A program made the translations under genes and the position numbers. This document shows, in pieces, positions 26,833-36,517 of a stretch of DNA of 64,000 bases; within the stretch, counting starts at the first letter, position 1; each line of letters begins with the position of its first letter. The stretch spans positions 20,985-84,984 of the forward strand of contig CASIAN010000016.1 of the NCBI GenBank assembly GCA_949372595.1, written 5' to 3'. The notes below the pieces were generated by a model. That model made no database searches. It saw only the letters and a program-made list of their open reading frames with translations, and was not told the DNA's origin. Origin of the DNA: CPC320 sp002336405 (GTDB lineage: Bacteria > Pseudomonadota > Alphaproteobacteria > Rhodobacterales > Rhodobacteraceae).

Positions 26833-28359
26833 TCAATCACCAAAGTATCGCCGCCACGCGATAGAGCCTGCTGCAAACAGGCTCAGCAAAAGAAAAACCA
26901 GCCCATCCCCAAAGCGGCTGTAAACTGTTGGTGCCACAGGGGCAGGTAGCACAGCATCGAGATAACCAGCCTGCCCCAGCGGCAGGTGCTGAAGTAGATT
27001 GCCCTTAGCGTCAATCACCGCCGAAACGCCAGTATTTGCGGCCCGCACCATCGGCAGACCCTGCTCGATCGCGCGCATCCGCGCCTGTGCTAAATGCTGA
27101 TAAGGGCCAGAAAAAGTGCCAAACCAAGCATCATTGGTAATCTGCAGCATAAAGTCTGCCCTCTGCGAAACGGCGCCAATTTCATGCGGAAACACCAGTT
27201 CATAACAAATCAACGGCAGGAATTTTCCAATTCCACCAACCGTAAGAACTGTTGGCCCGGCTCCTGGCTGATATCCCTCACCAAATTGAGCAGCCAGTCC
27301 CCCACCCGCGATGCCAAACAAATCCAAAAAGGGAATATATTCACCAAATGGGACCAAGTGATGTTTGTCATACCGATGGGTTATCTCGCCCGTTGGGTCA
27401 AGGACCACCAGCGAATTATAATAGCCCCAAGCATCATAACGCTGTGCGCCCAAAACAACCGTCGCCCCCTGTGCCGCAGCCACAATCTGCGCCAACAAGT
27501 CGCCAGCTTCATTCAGCGGAACCGGGATCGCGGTTTCAGGCCAGACGGTCAGATCCGGAGGCGGGTCCTGTCGGGTAAACCCTAACTGCCTTTGAAAAAA
27601 CAACTCACGGTTTTCGGGACGCCATTTTTGATCTTGGGCGGCATTCGGCTGTATCAACCGCAATGTTTTATCTGTCATCCTCGGCGCGGCGTTTTGGCCT
27701 TGCCAAAATCCCAAGACCACTGCACCGAGACCGAGACCCAAAAAGATGCAAAGCGCCGCCCAAGAGCGGGTTGCCTTAAGCGCCGCGAGCGGCACAAAGA
27801 CCAACATCAAGGTAAATAAAGTCAAACCATGCGGCCCAATCCAGGCACCCAGTTGAGAGACGGGGCTATCCAGCCATACGTAACCAATCAGACCCCAAGG
27901 AAAGCCAGTTAGCACATAGCTTCGCAGACCCTCGGCCACCGTTAGGGCGAGACAGAGCACAACAAGGCCGGTAAATCGCTGGGCCAAGGCAAAAGCCGCA
28001 GCCCAGAACAGCGCCAACCCGCCAGACAAAAAAAACAAAGCAAATGGCGCCATCCATCCATCTTGTTCGGGGTAGACAAGAAAGGGCTCAACGAGCCAGT
28101 GCAAGAGCACCGCAAAATAGCCTAAGCCGCACCACCATCCGGTCCAGGTCGCCTGCTGGACACTATTGGCGCCAAGAAAACTGACGCCACAAAGCGCTAG
28201 CCCAAATAGTCCAATAGCCAGCCAATCAAACGGTGGATGGCCAAGCGCCATGAGGCCACCGGCGACTGCCGCAAATGTGGCACGCCGCGAGATATGGCTA
28301 CTTGAAAGCCAAAGCACCAGATGGTTAAGCAGGTCTGACGCCGTCTTATTTGGCCGCAT
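26833..28359 (-). CDS. lnt: Apolipoprotein N-acyltransferase
   Basis: This 508-residue inner-membrane enzyme adds the third acyl chain to lipoproteins. The N-terminal half is a set of membrane helices (FGLALCGVSFLGAN, CLALTVAEGLRSYVLTGFPW). The C-terminal half is a nitrilase-like periplasmic domain with the catalytic triad: Glu in TVWPETAIPVPL, Lys in YDKHHLVPFGEYIPF and Cys in LPLICYELVFPHE. A last helix (VFLLLSLFAAGSIAW) anchors the C-terminus. The start overlaps the corC stop by 14 bases, so the genes are coupled. Confidence 0.95.
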   Translation of the reverse strand: MRPNKTASDLLNHLVLWLSSSHISRRATFAAVAGGLMALGHPPFDWLAIGLFGLALCGVSFLGANSVQQATWTGWWCGLGYFAVLLHWLVEPFLVYPEQDGWMAPFALFFLSGGLALFWAAAFALAQRFTGLVVLCLALTVAEGLRSYVLTGFPWGLIGYVWLDSPVSQLGAWIGPHGLTLFTLMLVFVPLAALKATRSWAALCIFLGLGLGAVVLGFWQGQNAAPRMTDKTLRLIQPNAAQDQKWRPENRELFFQRQLGFTRQDPPPDLTVWPETAIPVPLNEAGDLLAQIVAAAQGATVVLGAQRYDAWGYYNSLVVLDPTGEITHRYDKHHLVPFGEYIPFLDLFGIAGGGLAAQFGEGYQPGAGPTVLTVGGIGKFLPLICYELVFPHEIGAVSQRADFMLQITNDAWFGTFSGPYQHLAQARMRAIEQGLPMVRAANTGVSAVIDAKGNLLQHLPLGQAGYLDAVLPAPVAPTVYSRFGDGLVFLLLSLFAAGSIAWRRYFGD

Positions 28360-29230
28360 TCTGCTCGCTCAGACGCACCCGCAGACGCTTAATCCGGCGC
28401 GGGTCTGCCTCGATCACCTCGAATTCGGTCCCATCGGGGTGCATAACAACTTCGCCCCGCGCCGGCACCTGACCGGCCAGCATAAACACAAGCCCACCCA
28501 ATGTTTCGATCTCTTCGGTATCAAGATCTTCAGCCTCGGTCAGGCAAACACCGACGTCAGCCTCAAACGCATCAAGGGGTGCTTTGGCCAAAGCCATATA
28601 TTGCCCGGGTTTTTCCTGTGACCAAAAGACATCGTCCTCGCTGTCATGCTCATCTTCAATTTCGCCTATGACTTGTTCGATCAGATCCTCAATCGTCACA
28701 AGGCCATCCACACCGCCATATTCGTCGATGACCAATGCCATATGCCGGCGCTCAGCCTGCATTTTTGTCAACAGCACACCGATAGACATCGACGGCGGCA
28801 CAAACAACAATGGGCGCAACATTTTGGCCAAATTATAAGGGCATTCACTCTCGTTAAAGCCATGGCTCAAAGCCAGATCTTTCAAATGCACAAACCCGTT
28901 CGGTGTATCCAGCGTGCCGGAAAACACCGGTAGGCGGGTAAATCCAGTCTGGCGAAATTTTTGCACCAGTTCTTCGATTTCGATCTGTTCTGGAACCGCT
29001 TCGATTTCAGCTTTGGTAATGGCCACATCCTCGACCCGCATACGGCGCAAATTTACCATGCCACGGCGGGTGCTGGAGGACCTCATCACATCGGCATCAT
29101 GCTCGGTTTTGTCTGTCACCAGCGGTCGAAAGACCGCCGCCAGTCGCCCTAAAAATCCGGTGTTTTGATCCGTGTCATCTTGGTCTTGCGCTGGCTGCGT
29201 TGCACCAGATGAGCCGTCGTTCGCGTCCAT
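28346..29230 (-). CDS. corC: CBS-domain protein of the HlyC/CorC family
   Basis: A 294-residue cytoplasmic protein without the DUF21 membrane domain, as for E. coli CorC (YbeX). Two CBS domains span about residues 70-200 (AITKAEIEAVPEQIEIEELV; MALVIDEYGGVDGLVTIEDL), then a CorC_HlyC domain ends the protein (TLGGLVFMLAGQVPARGEVV). The start is set at ATG 29230, one base after the ybeY stop codon. The role is debated (magnesium/cobalt homeostasis, ribosome-associated). The lnt-corC-ybeY-phoH-miaB order is widely conserved in proteobacteria. Confidence 0.92.
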   Translation of the reverse strand: MDANDGSSGATQPAQDQDDTDQNTGFLGRLAAVFRPLVTDKTEHDADVMRSSSTRRGMVNLRRMRVEDVAITKAEIEAVPEQIEIEELVQKFRQTGFTRLPVFSGTLDTPNGFVHLKDLALSHGFNESECPYNLAKMLRPLLFVPPSMSIGVLLTKMQAERRHMALVIDEYGGVDGLVTIEDLIEQVIGEIEDEHDSEDDVFWSQEKPGQYMALAKAPLDAFEADVGVCLTEAEDLDTEEIETLGGLVFMLAGQVPARGEVVMHPDGTEFEVIEADPRRIKRLRVRLSEQNAAK

Positions 29231-29231
29231 G

Positions 29232-29756
29232 TTATCTTTCCAAAATACTCGGCATACCGCCTCTGTCATTATACGGGTTAACAACCCCAAGTGCACTCAA
29301 GATTTCAACTTCAATTCGCTCCATTATCATCGCATCTTGATCATCTATGTGATCGTACCCCAAAAGATGAAGGATACCATGTACAAACAGATGCAAAACG
29401 TGGTCCGAAAGCAAACATCCCGCCTGTGCAGCTTCGCGGTGACACGTCTCGTAGGCCAGCGCAATATCGCCAAGTTCCGATGTCTCTTCCGCCCGGGGCA
29501 ACGCAGGCCACCCTCCCGGATGAGGCGCGGACCGGTCTACTGACGGCCATGACAGCACATTTGTAGCCATGGGTTTTGCGCGAAAGCTGGCGTTAAGCTC
29601 GGCAATTCTGGCATCGTTTGCACCCAGCGCCGAGATGTCGAAACACGCCGGATCAAGCACGAAATATTCTAACGTTGCCTGCGTCGCTTTTTGAGCAAGA
29701 TCAGCCAAGCCAAGCTGATCCCAGCGCGCGTCTTCAATGATAATATCTACTGCCAT
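29232..29756 (-). CDS. ybeY: Endoribonuclease/rRNA maturation factor YbeY
   Basis: This 174-residue zinc-dependent RNase is needed for 16S rRNA 3'-end processing and ribosome quality control. The metal motif HGILHLLGYDHIDDQDA (H-x3-H-x5-H) is intact near residue 135. NVLSWP corresponds to the conserved TDVLSFP segment. It sits between phoH (72 bases upstream) and corC (one base downstream). Confidence 0.94.
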   Translation of the reverse strand: MAVDIIIEDARWDQLGLADLAQKATQATLEYFVLDPACFDISALGANDARIAELNASFRAKPMATNVLSWPSVDRSAPHPGGWPALPRAEETSELGDIALAYETCHREAAQAGCLLSDHVLHLFVHGILHLLGYDHIDDQDAMIMERIEVEILSALGVVNPYNDRGGMPSILER

Positions 29757-29828
29757 ATCCCTGCTGCGCCGAAAACAACCGACACCTTTTTACCCCTGTG
29801 TACCGCATCCCCTGCAATCGCCGCAAAC

Positions 29829-30842
29829 TTATCGCAACGTGTCCGCCTCATAGGCATCAATGATCTCTGCCACAAGCGGATGGCGTACCACATCTTTGGA
29901 CGTAAAGTAATTAAAATTAATTTTTTCGATCGCGTGCAATAGTCTTTCCGCATCGGCGAGACCTGACGTGACACCCCGTGGCAGATCAACCTGACTGCGA
30001 TCACCCGTGATCACCATACGGCTTCCTTCTCCCAAACGGGTCAGAAACATTTTCATCTGCATCGAGGTAGCGTTCTGTGCCTCGTCCAGAACCACGAAGG
30101 CATTTGATAATGTCCGTCCGCGCATAAAGGCCAGCGGCGCAATCTCGATCTGCTTTTCCTCAAACAGCCGTGCCAATTGTTTGCCCGGAATAAAATCGTC
30201 TAAGGCATCGTAGAGCGGCTGCATATAGGGATCGACCTTTTCTTTCATATCCCCGGGAAGATAGCCCAACTTTTCGCCTGCTTCGACCGCCGGACGAGAC
30301 AGAATAATCTTATCAACTTTGCCGGCAATGAACATTGAAACCCCAACGGCAACCGCCAGATAGGTCTTTCCCGTGCCAGCAGGGCCAATTCCAAAGGCCA
30401 GTTCATTTGAGAACAGTGAAGCGACATAGGCTTTTTGCGCATCCGTGCGCGGCTCAATAATTTTTTTTCGGGTCTTGATCTCAAATTTTTGACCAGAGAA
30501 CATTTCCAACTGATCAACCTTGCTATCAGCACCCTTCTCACCACCGCCCTGCATCCGCAATTCACGGTCCATATCACCGGGCTCGATAGTGCGTCCGGCC
30601 TCAAGCCGCTGATAGAGCGCCTTTAATATGTTTGTGGCCTCATCAAGGCCCGCATCCGATCCCAGAATCGCCAACTGGTTGCCGCGCCGAATGATTTGAA
30701 CGTCTAAAGCTTTTTCTATCGCTGCCAGATTTTGGTCATAGGCGCCGCAGAGGTCAATCAAAAGCCTATTGTCGGGAAATTCAATTAGCGAGTCTTTCAA
30801 ACCGTCTTTCGTAGACGGGCTTGTTACAAACTGCGTGGTCAC
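29829..30842 (-). CDS. phoH: PhoH family ATPase
   Basis: A 337-residue PhoH/YbeZ-type P-loop protein, probably an RNA-associated ATPase working with YbeY. An N-terminal KH-like region precedes the ATPase. Walker A is AFGIGPAGTGKTYLAVA and Walker B is NAFVVLDEAQNATSMQMK, followed by sensor-like VITGDRSQVDLPRG. Length and order are typical. miaB lies 112 bases upstream on the same strand. Confidence 0.94.
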   Translation of the reverse strand: MTTQFVTSPSTKDGLKDSLIEFPDNRLLIDLCGAYDQNLAAIEKALDVQIIRRGNQLAILGSDAGLDEATNILKALYQRLEAGRTIEPGDMDRELRMQGGGEKGADSKVDQLEMFSGQKFEIKTRKKIIEPRTDAQKAYVASLFSNELAFGIGPAGTGKTYLAVAVGVSMFIAGKVDKIILSRPAVEAGEKLGYLPGDMKEKVDPYMQPLYDALDDFIPGKQLARLFEEKQIEIAPLAFMRGRTLSNAFVVLDEAQNATSMQMKMFLTRLGEGSRMVITGDRSQVDLPRGVTSGLADAERLLHAIEKINFNYFTSKDVVRHPLVAEIIDAYEADTLR

Positions 30843-30954
30843 TCATCTCTCCCAATAAACAGACACAAATTCCTTGGATACAAAGATAAAGCTACGACGG
30901 ATTAACGACAAAAGCGAGACCAATCCACATAAAATTTGCACGTTGCCGCTGCGG

Positions 30955-32283
30955 TTATTCCACGCAGGCAGCACCGAGCGAGTTTTTCTCACTATTGAGG
31001 ATACGCGCACGCACGATATCACCAACAGTGCCACCTGATCCGGTAACATGGACGGCGTGTAGATATTGCGACTTGCCAACCATCTGACCCTCTAATCTGC
31101 CAGGTTTTTCAAGCAAGACTTTCACCTCACGACCCACCATAGAAAGCTGAACCTTTTTCTGCTGCTCGCTCAGCAGCGCCTGCAGCCTTTGCAGGCGTTC
31201 TGATTTCACATCTTCCAGCAACTGCGGACGCTCGGCCGCAGGGGTGCCTGGGCGGGTGGAATATTTGAACGAATACGCCTGTCCGTATTCGACCGCTTTG
31301 ATCAAATCCAGCGTCGCCTGAAAATCCTCTTCAGTCTCTTCGGGAAACCCGACGATAAAATCGCCAGATAGCAAAATATCAGGACGGGCCAAACGCAACC
31401 GCCGTACCACATCAAGATAGCTCTCAGTGGTATGACTGCGGTTCATCCGCTTGAGAATTTTGTCAGATCCCGATTGCACCGGCAGATGCAGATAGGGCAT
31501 GAGTTTTGGACAATCACCATGGGCCTCGATCAATTCATCCGTCATGTCGTTTGGATGGCTGGTGGTAAAGCGTATGCGCTCAAGCCCCTCGACATCGTTG
31601 AGGGCCCAAATCAGTTTGGCCAATGTCCAGCTACCACCTGACCCGGCGCCGTGATAGGCGTTTACATTCTGTCCCAGAAGGGTGATTTCACGCACCCCGC
31701 GCGCCACCAGATCACGGGCCTCGGCCAGGACACGGTCGGCGGGACGGCTCACTTCTGCACCGCGCGTGTAGGGCACAACGCAAAACGCACAGAATTTATC
31801 ACAACCCTCTTGCACAGTCAGAAACGCACTTGGCGCACGTTTGGCCTTTGGACGGGCTGTGAGATGCTCGAATTTATCCTCTTCGGGAAAGTCTGTGTCC
31901 AGCGCCTTTTCGCCTGCGCGAACCTTAGCCTCAAGTGCCGGCAGCCGGTGATAACTCTGTGGGCCAACCACCAGATCCACCATCGGTTGGCGGCGCATGA
32001 TCTCTGCGCCTTCGGCTTGCGCCACGCAGCCCGCAACACCAATTTTTAAATCCGGCTTTGCCGCTTTCAACCCTTTGTAGCGTCCCAGCTCGGAATAGAT
32101 TTTCTCAGCCGCTTTTTCCCGGATATGGCAGGTATTTAGCAAAATCATATCTGCATCGTCGGGGGTTTTAGTTTCAACATACCCCTCAGAGCCCAGCGCC
32201 TCGGCCATGCGTTCGCTGTCGTAGACGTTCATTTGACAGCCGTAAGTTTTTATGAACAGTTTTTTGTTCTGTGTCACAGCCAA
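30955..32283 (-). CDS. miaB: tRNA-2-methylthio-N6-dimethylallyladenosine synthase
   Basis: This 442-residue radical-SAM methylthiotransferase converts i6A37 to ms2i6A37 in tRNAs. The N-terminal UPF0004 domain has KTYGCQMNVYDSERMAEAL, with further cluster cysteines in LLNTCHIREKAAEKIYSE and AGCVAQAEG. The radical-SAM cluster is CDKFCAFCVVPYTRGAE, and a C-terminal TRAM domain follows (EGQMVGKSQYLHAVHV). The start is ATG 32283. It heads the minus-strand group miaB-phoH-ybeY-corC-lnt. Confidence 0.96.
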   Translation of the reverse strand: MAVTQNKKLFIKTYGCQMNVYDSERMAEALGSEGYVETKTPDDADMILLNTCHIREKAAEKIYSELGRYKGLKAAKPDLKIGVAGCVAQAEGAEIMRRQPMVDLVVGPQSYHRLPALEAKVRAGEKALDTDFPEEDKFEHLTARPKAKRAPSAFLTVQEGCDKFCAFCVVPYTRGAEVSRPADRVLAEARDLVARGVREITLLGQNVNAYHGAGSGGSWTLAKLIWALNDVEGLERIRFTTSHPNDMTDELIEAHGDCPKLMPYLHLPVQSGSDKILKRMNRSHTTESYLDVVRRLRLARPDILLSGDFIVGFPEETEEDFQATLDLIKAVEYGQAYSFKYSTRPGTPAAERPQLLEDVKSERLQRLQALLSEQQKKVQLSMVGREVKVLLEKPGRLEGQMVGKSQYLHAVHVTGSGGTVGDIVRARILNSEKNSLGAACVE

Positions 32284-32371
32284 ATCCCTTGAATTATTTT
32301 AGAGTTATCCTCTACATTACCACAGCGGTGTGTTGCAATGGCACAGCGTTGTTTAGATTTGGCCACTCATA

Positions 32372-33253
32372 TTGGGCATTATTTTGAAATTTAACACTCT
32401 AAGCTCCTTTTTAAAGACCTCACGACACAGTCTTACACCGGGACCCGTTGCGCTGATTTTTGTCGAAGACGACATCGAAATACGCGCAACCATCGCCCAT
32501 CACCTGATGCGTGGCTTTCGCTCAATACTGGTTTTCATTCCACCGGGCATAGCCCATCCCGAAGGCTTTGCGTCTCAGGTCTGTTGTATTTGCTATGACA
32601 CACTGGGCGAAGGGGCCGTGGAATGTGCAATCAACCGTATTATCCATTGGAATCCAGATACTTGGATGTATTACTGCTATAATGCCGAATATCTGTTTTA
32701 TCCCTTCTGCGAAACCCGCAGTATCGGCGAGTTTCTAGCGTTCAACACCCAAGAAGAGCGCGCCGCGATGGTCACCTTTATCATCGATCTATATGCCGCA
32801 GATCTGCGGCAAAATCCAAATGCAGTATGTACACAAACAGCACAGATCGACAGCAGCGGTTATTATGCTCAAACCCGATTAGACCCCGATCAACACAATT
32901 TTCCCAAAGAGCGACAACTGGATTTTTTTGGCGGTCTTCGCTGGCGCTTTGATCAATACGTGCCCAGCACACTTCGTAAAATCGACCGAATAGGCCTGTT
33001 TACGTCAAAACCGGGCCTGCAACTGCAGCCGGACGACACTTTCAACGATCCTGAATACAACACCTATACCGGTCTTTGGCACAACAGTCCCAGCGCCGCC
33101 ATCTTATCATTTCGCGCTGCCAAAGCCCTGCGAATGAACGCCACCAGCTGCGTGGCCATTGACTGCTTTGACTGGCCCGGCTCGATTCCGTTTCAATGGC
33201 ATTCTGAGCAATTGCTTAATTTGGGCCTGATGGAAACCGGCCAGTGGTTTTAG
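32372..33253 (+). CDS. Conserved hypothetical protein, possible glycosyltransferase-like fold
   Basis: About 290 residues. I recognise the type as a protein seen in roseobacters but can give no function. The segment VALIFVEDDIEIRATIAHHL looks like the first strand and helix of a GT-A-type fold. YYCYNAEYLFYPFCETRSIG and RQLDFFGGLRWRFDQYVP look like well-conserved active-site regions; WHSEQLLNLGLMETGQWF closes the protein. The start is uncertain: no ATG occurs before residue ~46, and TTG at 32372 or 32384 is the only option upstream of the conserved part. The gene is monocistronic, divergent from miaB and convergent with fabI. Confidence 0.7.
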   Translation: MGIILKFNTLSSFLKTSRHSLTPGPVALIFVEDDIEIRATIAHHLMRGFRSILVFIPPGIAHPEGFASQVCCICYDTLGEGAVECAINRIIHWNPDTWMYYCYNAEYLFYPFCETRSIGEFLAFNTQEERAAMVTFIIDLYAADLRQNPNAVCTQTAQIDSSGYYAQTRLDPDQHNFPKERQLDFFGGLRWRFDQYVPSTLRKIDRIGLFTSKPGLQLQPDDTFNDPEYNTYTGLWHNSPSAAILSFRAAKALRMNATSCVAIDCFDWPGSIPFQWHSEQLLNLGLMETGQWF

Positions 33254-33283
33254 AGCTCACTGCGTGCGCCAAAGACAGCGACG

Positions 33284-34075
33284 TTAGAGGTTTTCTTGCT
33301 GCGGCATGCCCAAAACATGGAAGCCACCATCGACGCGAATAACCTCACCCGTGGTAAAAGCACCCGCATCAGAGGCCAGATAAACCGCTGTGCCACCAAC
33401 CGCCTCAAGCGTCGCGTTAGAGCGCAGAGGCGCGTTCATCGTTGTATGCTTGTAGGTTTGTCGCGCCCCACCGATCGCAGCACCCGCAAGCGTTTTCATC
33501 GGCCCGGGCGAGATTGCATTGACGCGGATACCTTCCGGACCAAGGTCATTGGCAAGATAGCGGGTTGCCGCCTCAAGCGCTGCCTTGGCAATGCCCATCA
33601 CGTTGTAATTGGGCACCACGCGCTGCGAGCCTTGAAAGGTCAGTGACATCAAACTGCCCCCGCCCTCAACCATTAACGGATGCGCCCGCCGCGCCACTTC
33701 GATAAACGAATAGGCCGATATATCCATCGTGTTTTTAAAGTTATCTCTAGAAGTGTTCAGCACCCGCCCGGTGAGTTCGGATTTGTCCGAAAAAGCAATC
33801 GCATGCACCAAGAAATCAATAGACGGCCAGCGCCCACCCAGTTGCGCGAACGCCGCATCAAGCGACGCATCGTCAGTCACATCCACATCCACCATAAAAT
33901 CCGACCCGACTGAGGCCGCCAAAGGCTCAAGACGCTTGCCGAACGCCTCGCCTTGATAGGTAAAGGCCAACTCTGCCCCGGCCTCAGACATGGCTTTCGC
34001 GATGCCCCAAGCAATCGAACGTTCATTCGCGACACCCATAATCAGGCCACGTTTTCCGGCGAGCAGTGCTGACAT
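33284..34075 (-). CDS. fabI: Enoyl-[acyl-carrier-protein] reductase (NADH), FabI
   Basis: This 263-residue SDR-type enoyl-ACP reductase performs the last step of the fatty-acid elongation cycle. The cofactor motif MGVANERSIAWGIA lies at residues 14-27. The active site is YNVMGIAKAALEA (Tyr-x6-Lys spacing), and a C-terminal VIRVDGGFHVLGMP is typical. The start is seven bases after the fabB stop. It forms a fabA-fabB-fabI unit for unsaturated fatty-acid synthesis. Confidence 0.95.
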   Translation of the reverse strand: MSALLAGKRGLIMGVANERSIAWGIAKAMSEAGAELAFTYQGEAFGKRLEPLAASVGSDFMVDVDVTDDASLDAAFAQLGGRWPSIDFLVHAIAFSDKSELTGRVLNTSRDNFKNTMDISAYSFIEVARRAHPLMVEGGGSLMSLTFQGSQRVVPNYNVMGIAKAALEAATRYLANDLGPEGIRVNAISPGPMKTLAGAAIGGARQTYKHTTMNAPLRSNATLEAVGGTAVYLASDAGAFTTGEVIRVDGGFHVLGMPQQENL

Positions 34076-34081
34076 AATGAA

Positions 34082-35317
34082 CTATCCTTGAAATTTTGAA
34101 ATCAACATCGAACCGTTGGTACCACCAAAGCCGAAGCTGTTGGTCATCACCGTATCAAGACCGGCATTATCAACCCGCCTGGTGGCAATCTCGGCCGCAT
34201 CAAGCGCCGGATCAAGCGTTTCCACATTAATCGACGGAGCGATGAAATCATGCTCAAGCATCAACAGACAGTAAATTGCTTCCTGCGCACCTGTGGCTCC
34301 TTGGCTGTGGCCAGTCATCGATTTGGTTGAACTGACGGGCGGCGTATCTCCGGCACCGAACACCCGACGGACCGCTTCGATCTCACCGACATCTCCCACC
34401 GGGGTCGACGTACCATGAGCATTGATATAGCCAACTTTGCGACCTTGCTCGAGGCTTTGCAACGCAATCCGCATCGCCCGTTCACCGCCCTCGCCAGAGG
34501 GGGCGACCATGTCATGCCCATCCGATGTTGCGCCGTATCCGGTGATTTCCCCGTAAATTTTGGCACCGCGGGCTTTGGCGTGCTCAAGCTCTTCTAGAAC
34601 CACAATCCCACCGCCTCCGGCAATCACAAAGCCGTCACGAGCCGCATCAAAGGCGCGCGAGGCTTTCTCGGGCGTGTCGTTGTATTTGCTGCTCATCGCA
34701 CCCATCGCATCAAACAGGCATGACAGCGTCCAGTCGAGTTCTTCACCACCGCCGGCAAACATCACATCCTGCTTTCCCAGTATAATCTGCTCCGAGGCAT
34801 TGCCAATGCAGTGCAGGCTTGTCGAACATGCCGAAGTAATGGAATAGTTCACGCCCTTTATCTTGAAGGCCGTGCTAAGGTTGGCCGAAATCGTCGAGGA
34901 CATGCATTTGGGCACAGCAAACGGACCAATTCGCTTTGGCGCACCGGCTTTCAACACGACCTGATGCGCGGCCAGCATCGCCGACGTTGAAGGACCACCA
35001 GACCCTGCCACCAAACCCGTGCGCGGGTTTGAGATGTCCGACCCCTCAAGCCCCGCGTCGGCAATTGCTTGGCTCATTGCAATATGGGCATAGGCAGCGC
35101 CCGGCCCCATAAACCGCAAGGTCCGCTTATCGATATGTTCGGCAACTGCCAAATCAACGCTGCCGGCCACCTGACTGCGAAACCCGTGCTCGATCATCGC
35201 AGGATTGGCGGTGATACCCGAGGTTCCGGATTTAAGTGAGGCCAGCACCTCATCAGTATTCGTTCCAATGGAAGAGGCCACTCCCATTCCAGTGACAACA
35301 ACGCGGCGCATGGGCAC
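34082..35317 (-). CDS. fabB: 3-oxoacyl-[acyl-carrier-protein] synthase I
   Basis: This 411-residue condensing enzyme elongates cis-3-decenoyl-ACP in unsaturated fatty-acid synthesis. The catalytic triad is present: Cys in ITSACSTSLHCIGNA, His in INAHGTSTPVGDVGE and His in MTGHSQGATGAQEA. The start MPMRRVVVTGMGVASSIG is standard. Pairing with fabA identifies it as FabB and not FabF. Confidence 0.95.
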   Translation of the reverse strand: MPMRRVVVTGMGVASSIGTNTDEVLASLKSGTSGITANPAMIEHGFRSQVAGSVDLAVAEHIDKRTLRFMGPGAAYAHIAMSQAIADAGLEGSDISNPRTGLVAGSGGPSTSAMLAAHQVVLKAGAPKRIGPFAVPKCMSSTISANLSTAFKIKGVNYSITSACSTSLHCIGNASEQIILGKQDVMFAGGGEELDWTLSCLFDAMGAMSSKYNDTPEKASRAFDAARDGFVIAGGGGIVVLEELEHAKARGAKIYGEITGYGATSDGHDMVAPSGEGGERAMRIALQSLEQGRKVGYINAHGTSTPVGDVGEIEAVRRVFGAGDTPPVSSTKSMTGHSQGATGAQEAIYCLLMLEHDFIAPSINVETLDPALDAAEIATRRVDNAGLDTVMTNSFGFGGTNGSMLISKFQG

Positions 35318-35399
35318 ATTCCTTATTTAATCGCAAGCAGACTGCAATTGTGGACAGTCTTTCATTTCAGTCTTTGATTCTTTTTGGACTGGCGCGGGA

Positions 35400-35909
35400 C
35401 TATTCCGCGATGGCCAATCCAACTTTCATATCTTTAACCTGATAAATCACCTCGCCGTCGGCCTCAACCCTGCCATCGGCAACACCCATTTTCAGGCGGC
35501 GGTCAATCACTCGGGTGAAATCAACAAAATAGCGAATCATCTTTCGGTCCGGACGCACCATGCCCGACAACTTGACCTCACCCACACCAAGTGCGAATCC
35601 CTGTCCCTGCCATCCGCGCCATCCAAGGTTGAACCCGGTCAATTGCCAGAGCCCGTCCAACCCAAGACATCCCGGCATCACTGGGTTGCCGGGGAAATGG
35701 CAAGCGAAAAACCAAAGATCCGGCACAATGTCGAATTCTGCGACAACATGTCCCTTCCCGTTCGTTCCGCCATCACCGCTAATTTCGGTAATGCGGTCCA
35801 TCATCAACATAGGGGGTTGGGGCAATTGCGCGTTACCAGGGCCAAAAAGCTCGCCACGGGCGCATTTCAGCAAGTCTTCTTTATCGAAGCGGGTCGGGAA
35901 GTCAGCCAT
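35400..35909 (-). CDS. fabA: 3-hydroxydecanoyl-[acyl-carrier-protein] dehydratase/isomerase
   Basis: This 169-residue hot-dog-fold enzyme introduces the double bond at the C10 stage. The active site reads WFFACHFPGNPVMPGCLGLD, followed by GLWQLTG, with the catalytic His and the Asp of the second motif. Length matches E. coli FabA (172). The gene is divergent from irr across 164 bases, so an iron-linked control of this promoter is possible but unproven. Confidence 0.96.
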   Translation of the reverse strand: MADFPTRFDKEDLLKCARGELFGPGNAQLPQPPMLMMDRITEISGDGGTNGKGHVVAEFDIVPDLWFFACHFPGNPVMPGCLGLDGLWQLTGFNLGWRGWQGQGFALGVGEVKLSGMVRPDRKMIRYFVDFTRVIDRRLKMGVADGRVEADGEVIYQVKDMKVGLAIAE

Positions 35910-36073
35910 GGTTATACATTCCTCAAACGGGTTTTATCCCCTCTAACATTGGGCGAAACCTGCATGCAAGGGTCGTGCTTTAAACAATTCGGCACCCTGC
36001 CGTGCGGATTTCAATTGATAATTGCTGTGTTCACGCTCTATATAGATCTATCAGACGTAAACCGGCGAGAGCA

Positions 36074-36499
36074 ATGACGGCACCGAGAATAGATCTAGGC
36101 ACTGACTGGCTGACACGTGGCGGCCTGAGACCAACGCGACAACGACTTGCGCTTGCCACAGCGCTGGTTGGTGATGGTCACGACCGGCATGTGACCGCAG
36201 AAAGCCTGCATGAGGCGGTGCAATCACACGGTGACAGTGTCTCTCTGGCAACAGTTTACAACACCCTGAAAGCCTTTTGCGAAGCGGGCTTAATGCAGGA
36301 AGTTACCGTGGATGGGTTGAAAAGTTATTTTGACACCAAAACCCATGACCACCCTCATTTCTTCTGGGAAGATGAGGGCAGGCTGACGGACGCTCCGGCT
36401 GACCAACTCGATATTGCAGCATTACCTGAAGCCCCATCTGGAATGGTGATTTCCAAGGTAGATGTGGTCATCCGCCTGCGCAAGAAATCTGCAGTTTAA
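36074..36499 (+). CDS. irr: Fur-family iron response regulator Irr
   Basis: This 141-residue Fur-superfamily regulator senses haem status in alphaproteobacteria and controls iron and haem genes. The winged helix contains LRPTRQRLALATALVGDG, followed by SLATVYNTLKAFCEAGLM. The haem/metal region KTHDHPHFFWEDEGRL is the Irr-type histidine cluster. Start ATG 36074 is chosen because homology begins there; the frame extends 24 codons upstream from a GTG without homology. It lacks the C-terminal cysteine motifs of Fur and Zur. Confidence 0.9.
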   Translation: MTAPRIDLGTDWLTRGGLRPTRQRLALATALVGDGHDRHVTAESLHEAVQSHGDSVSLATVYNTLKAFCEAGLMQEVTVDGLKSYFDTKTHDHPHFFWEDEGRLTDAPADQLDIAALPEAPSGMVISKVDVVIRLRKKSAV

Positions 36500-36517
36500 G
36501 CCGAAAGAGCCACTTAT

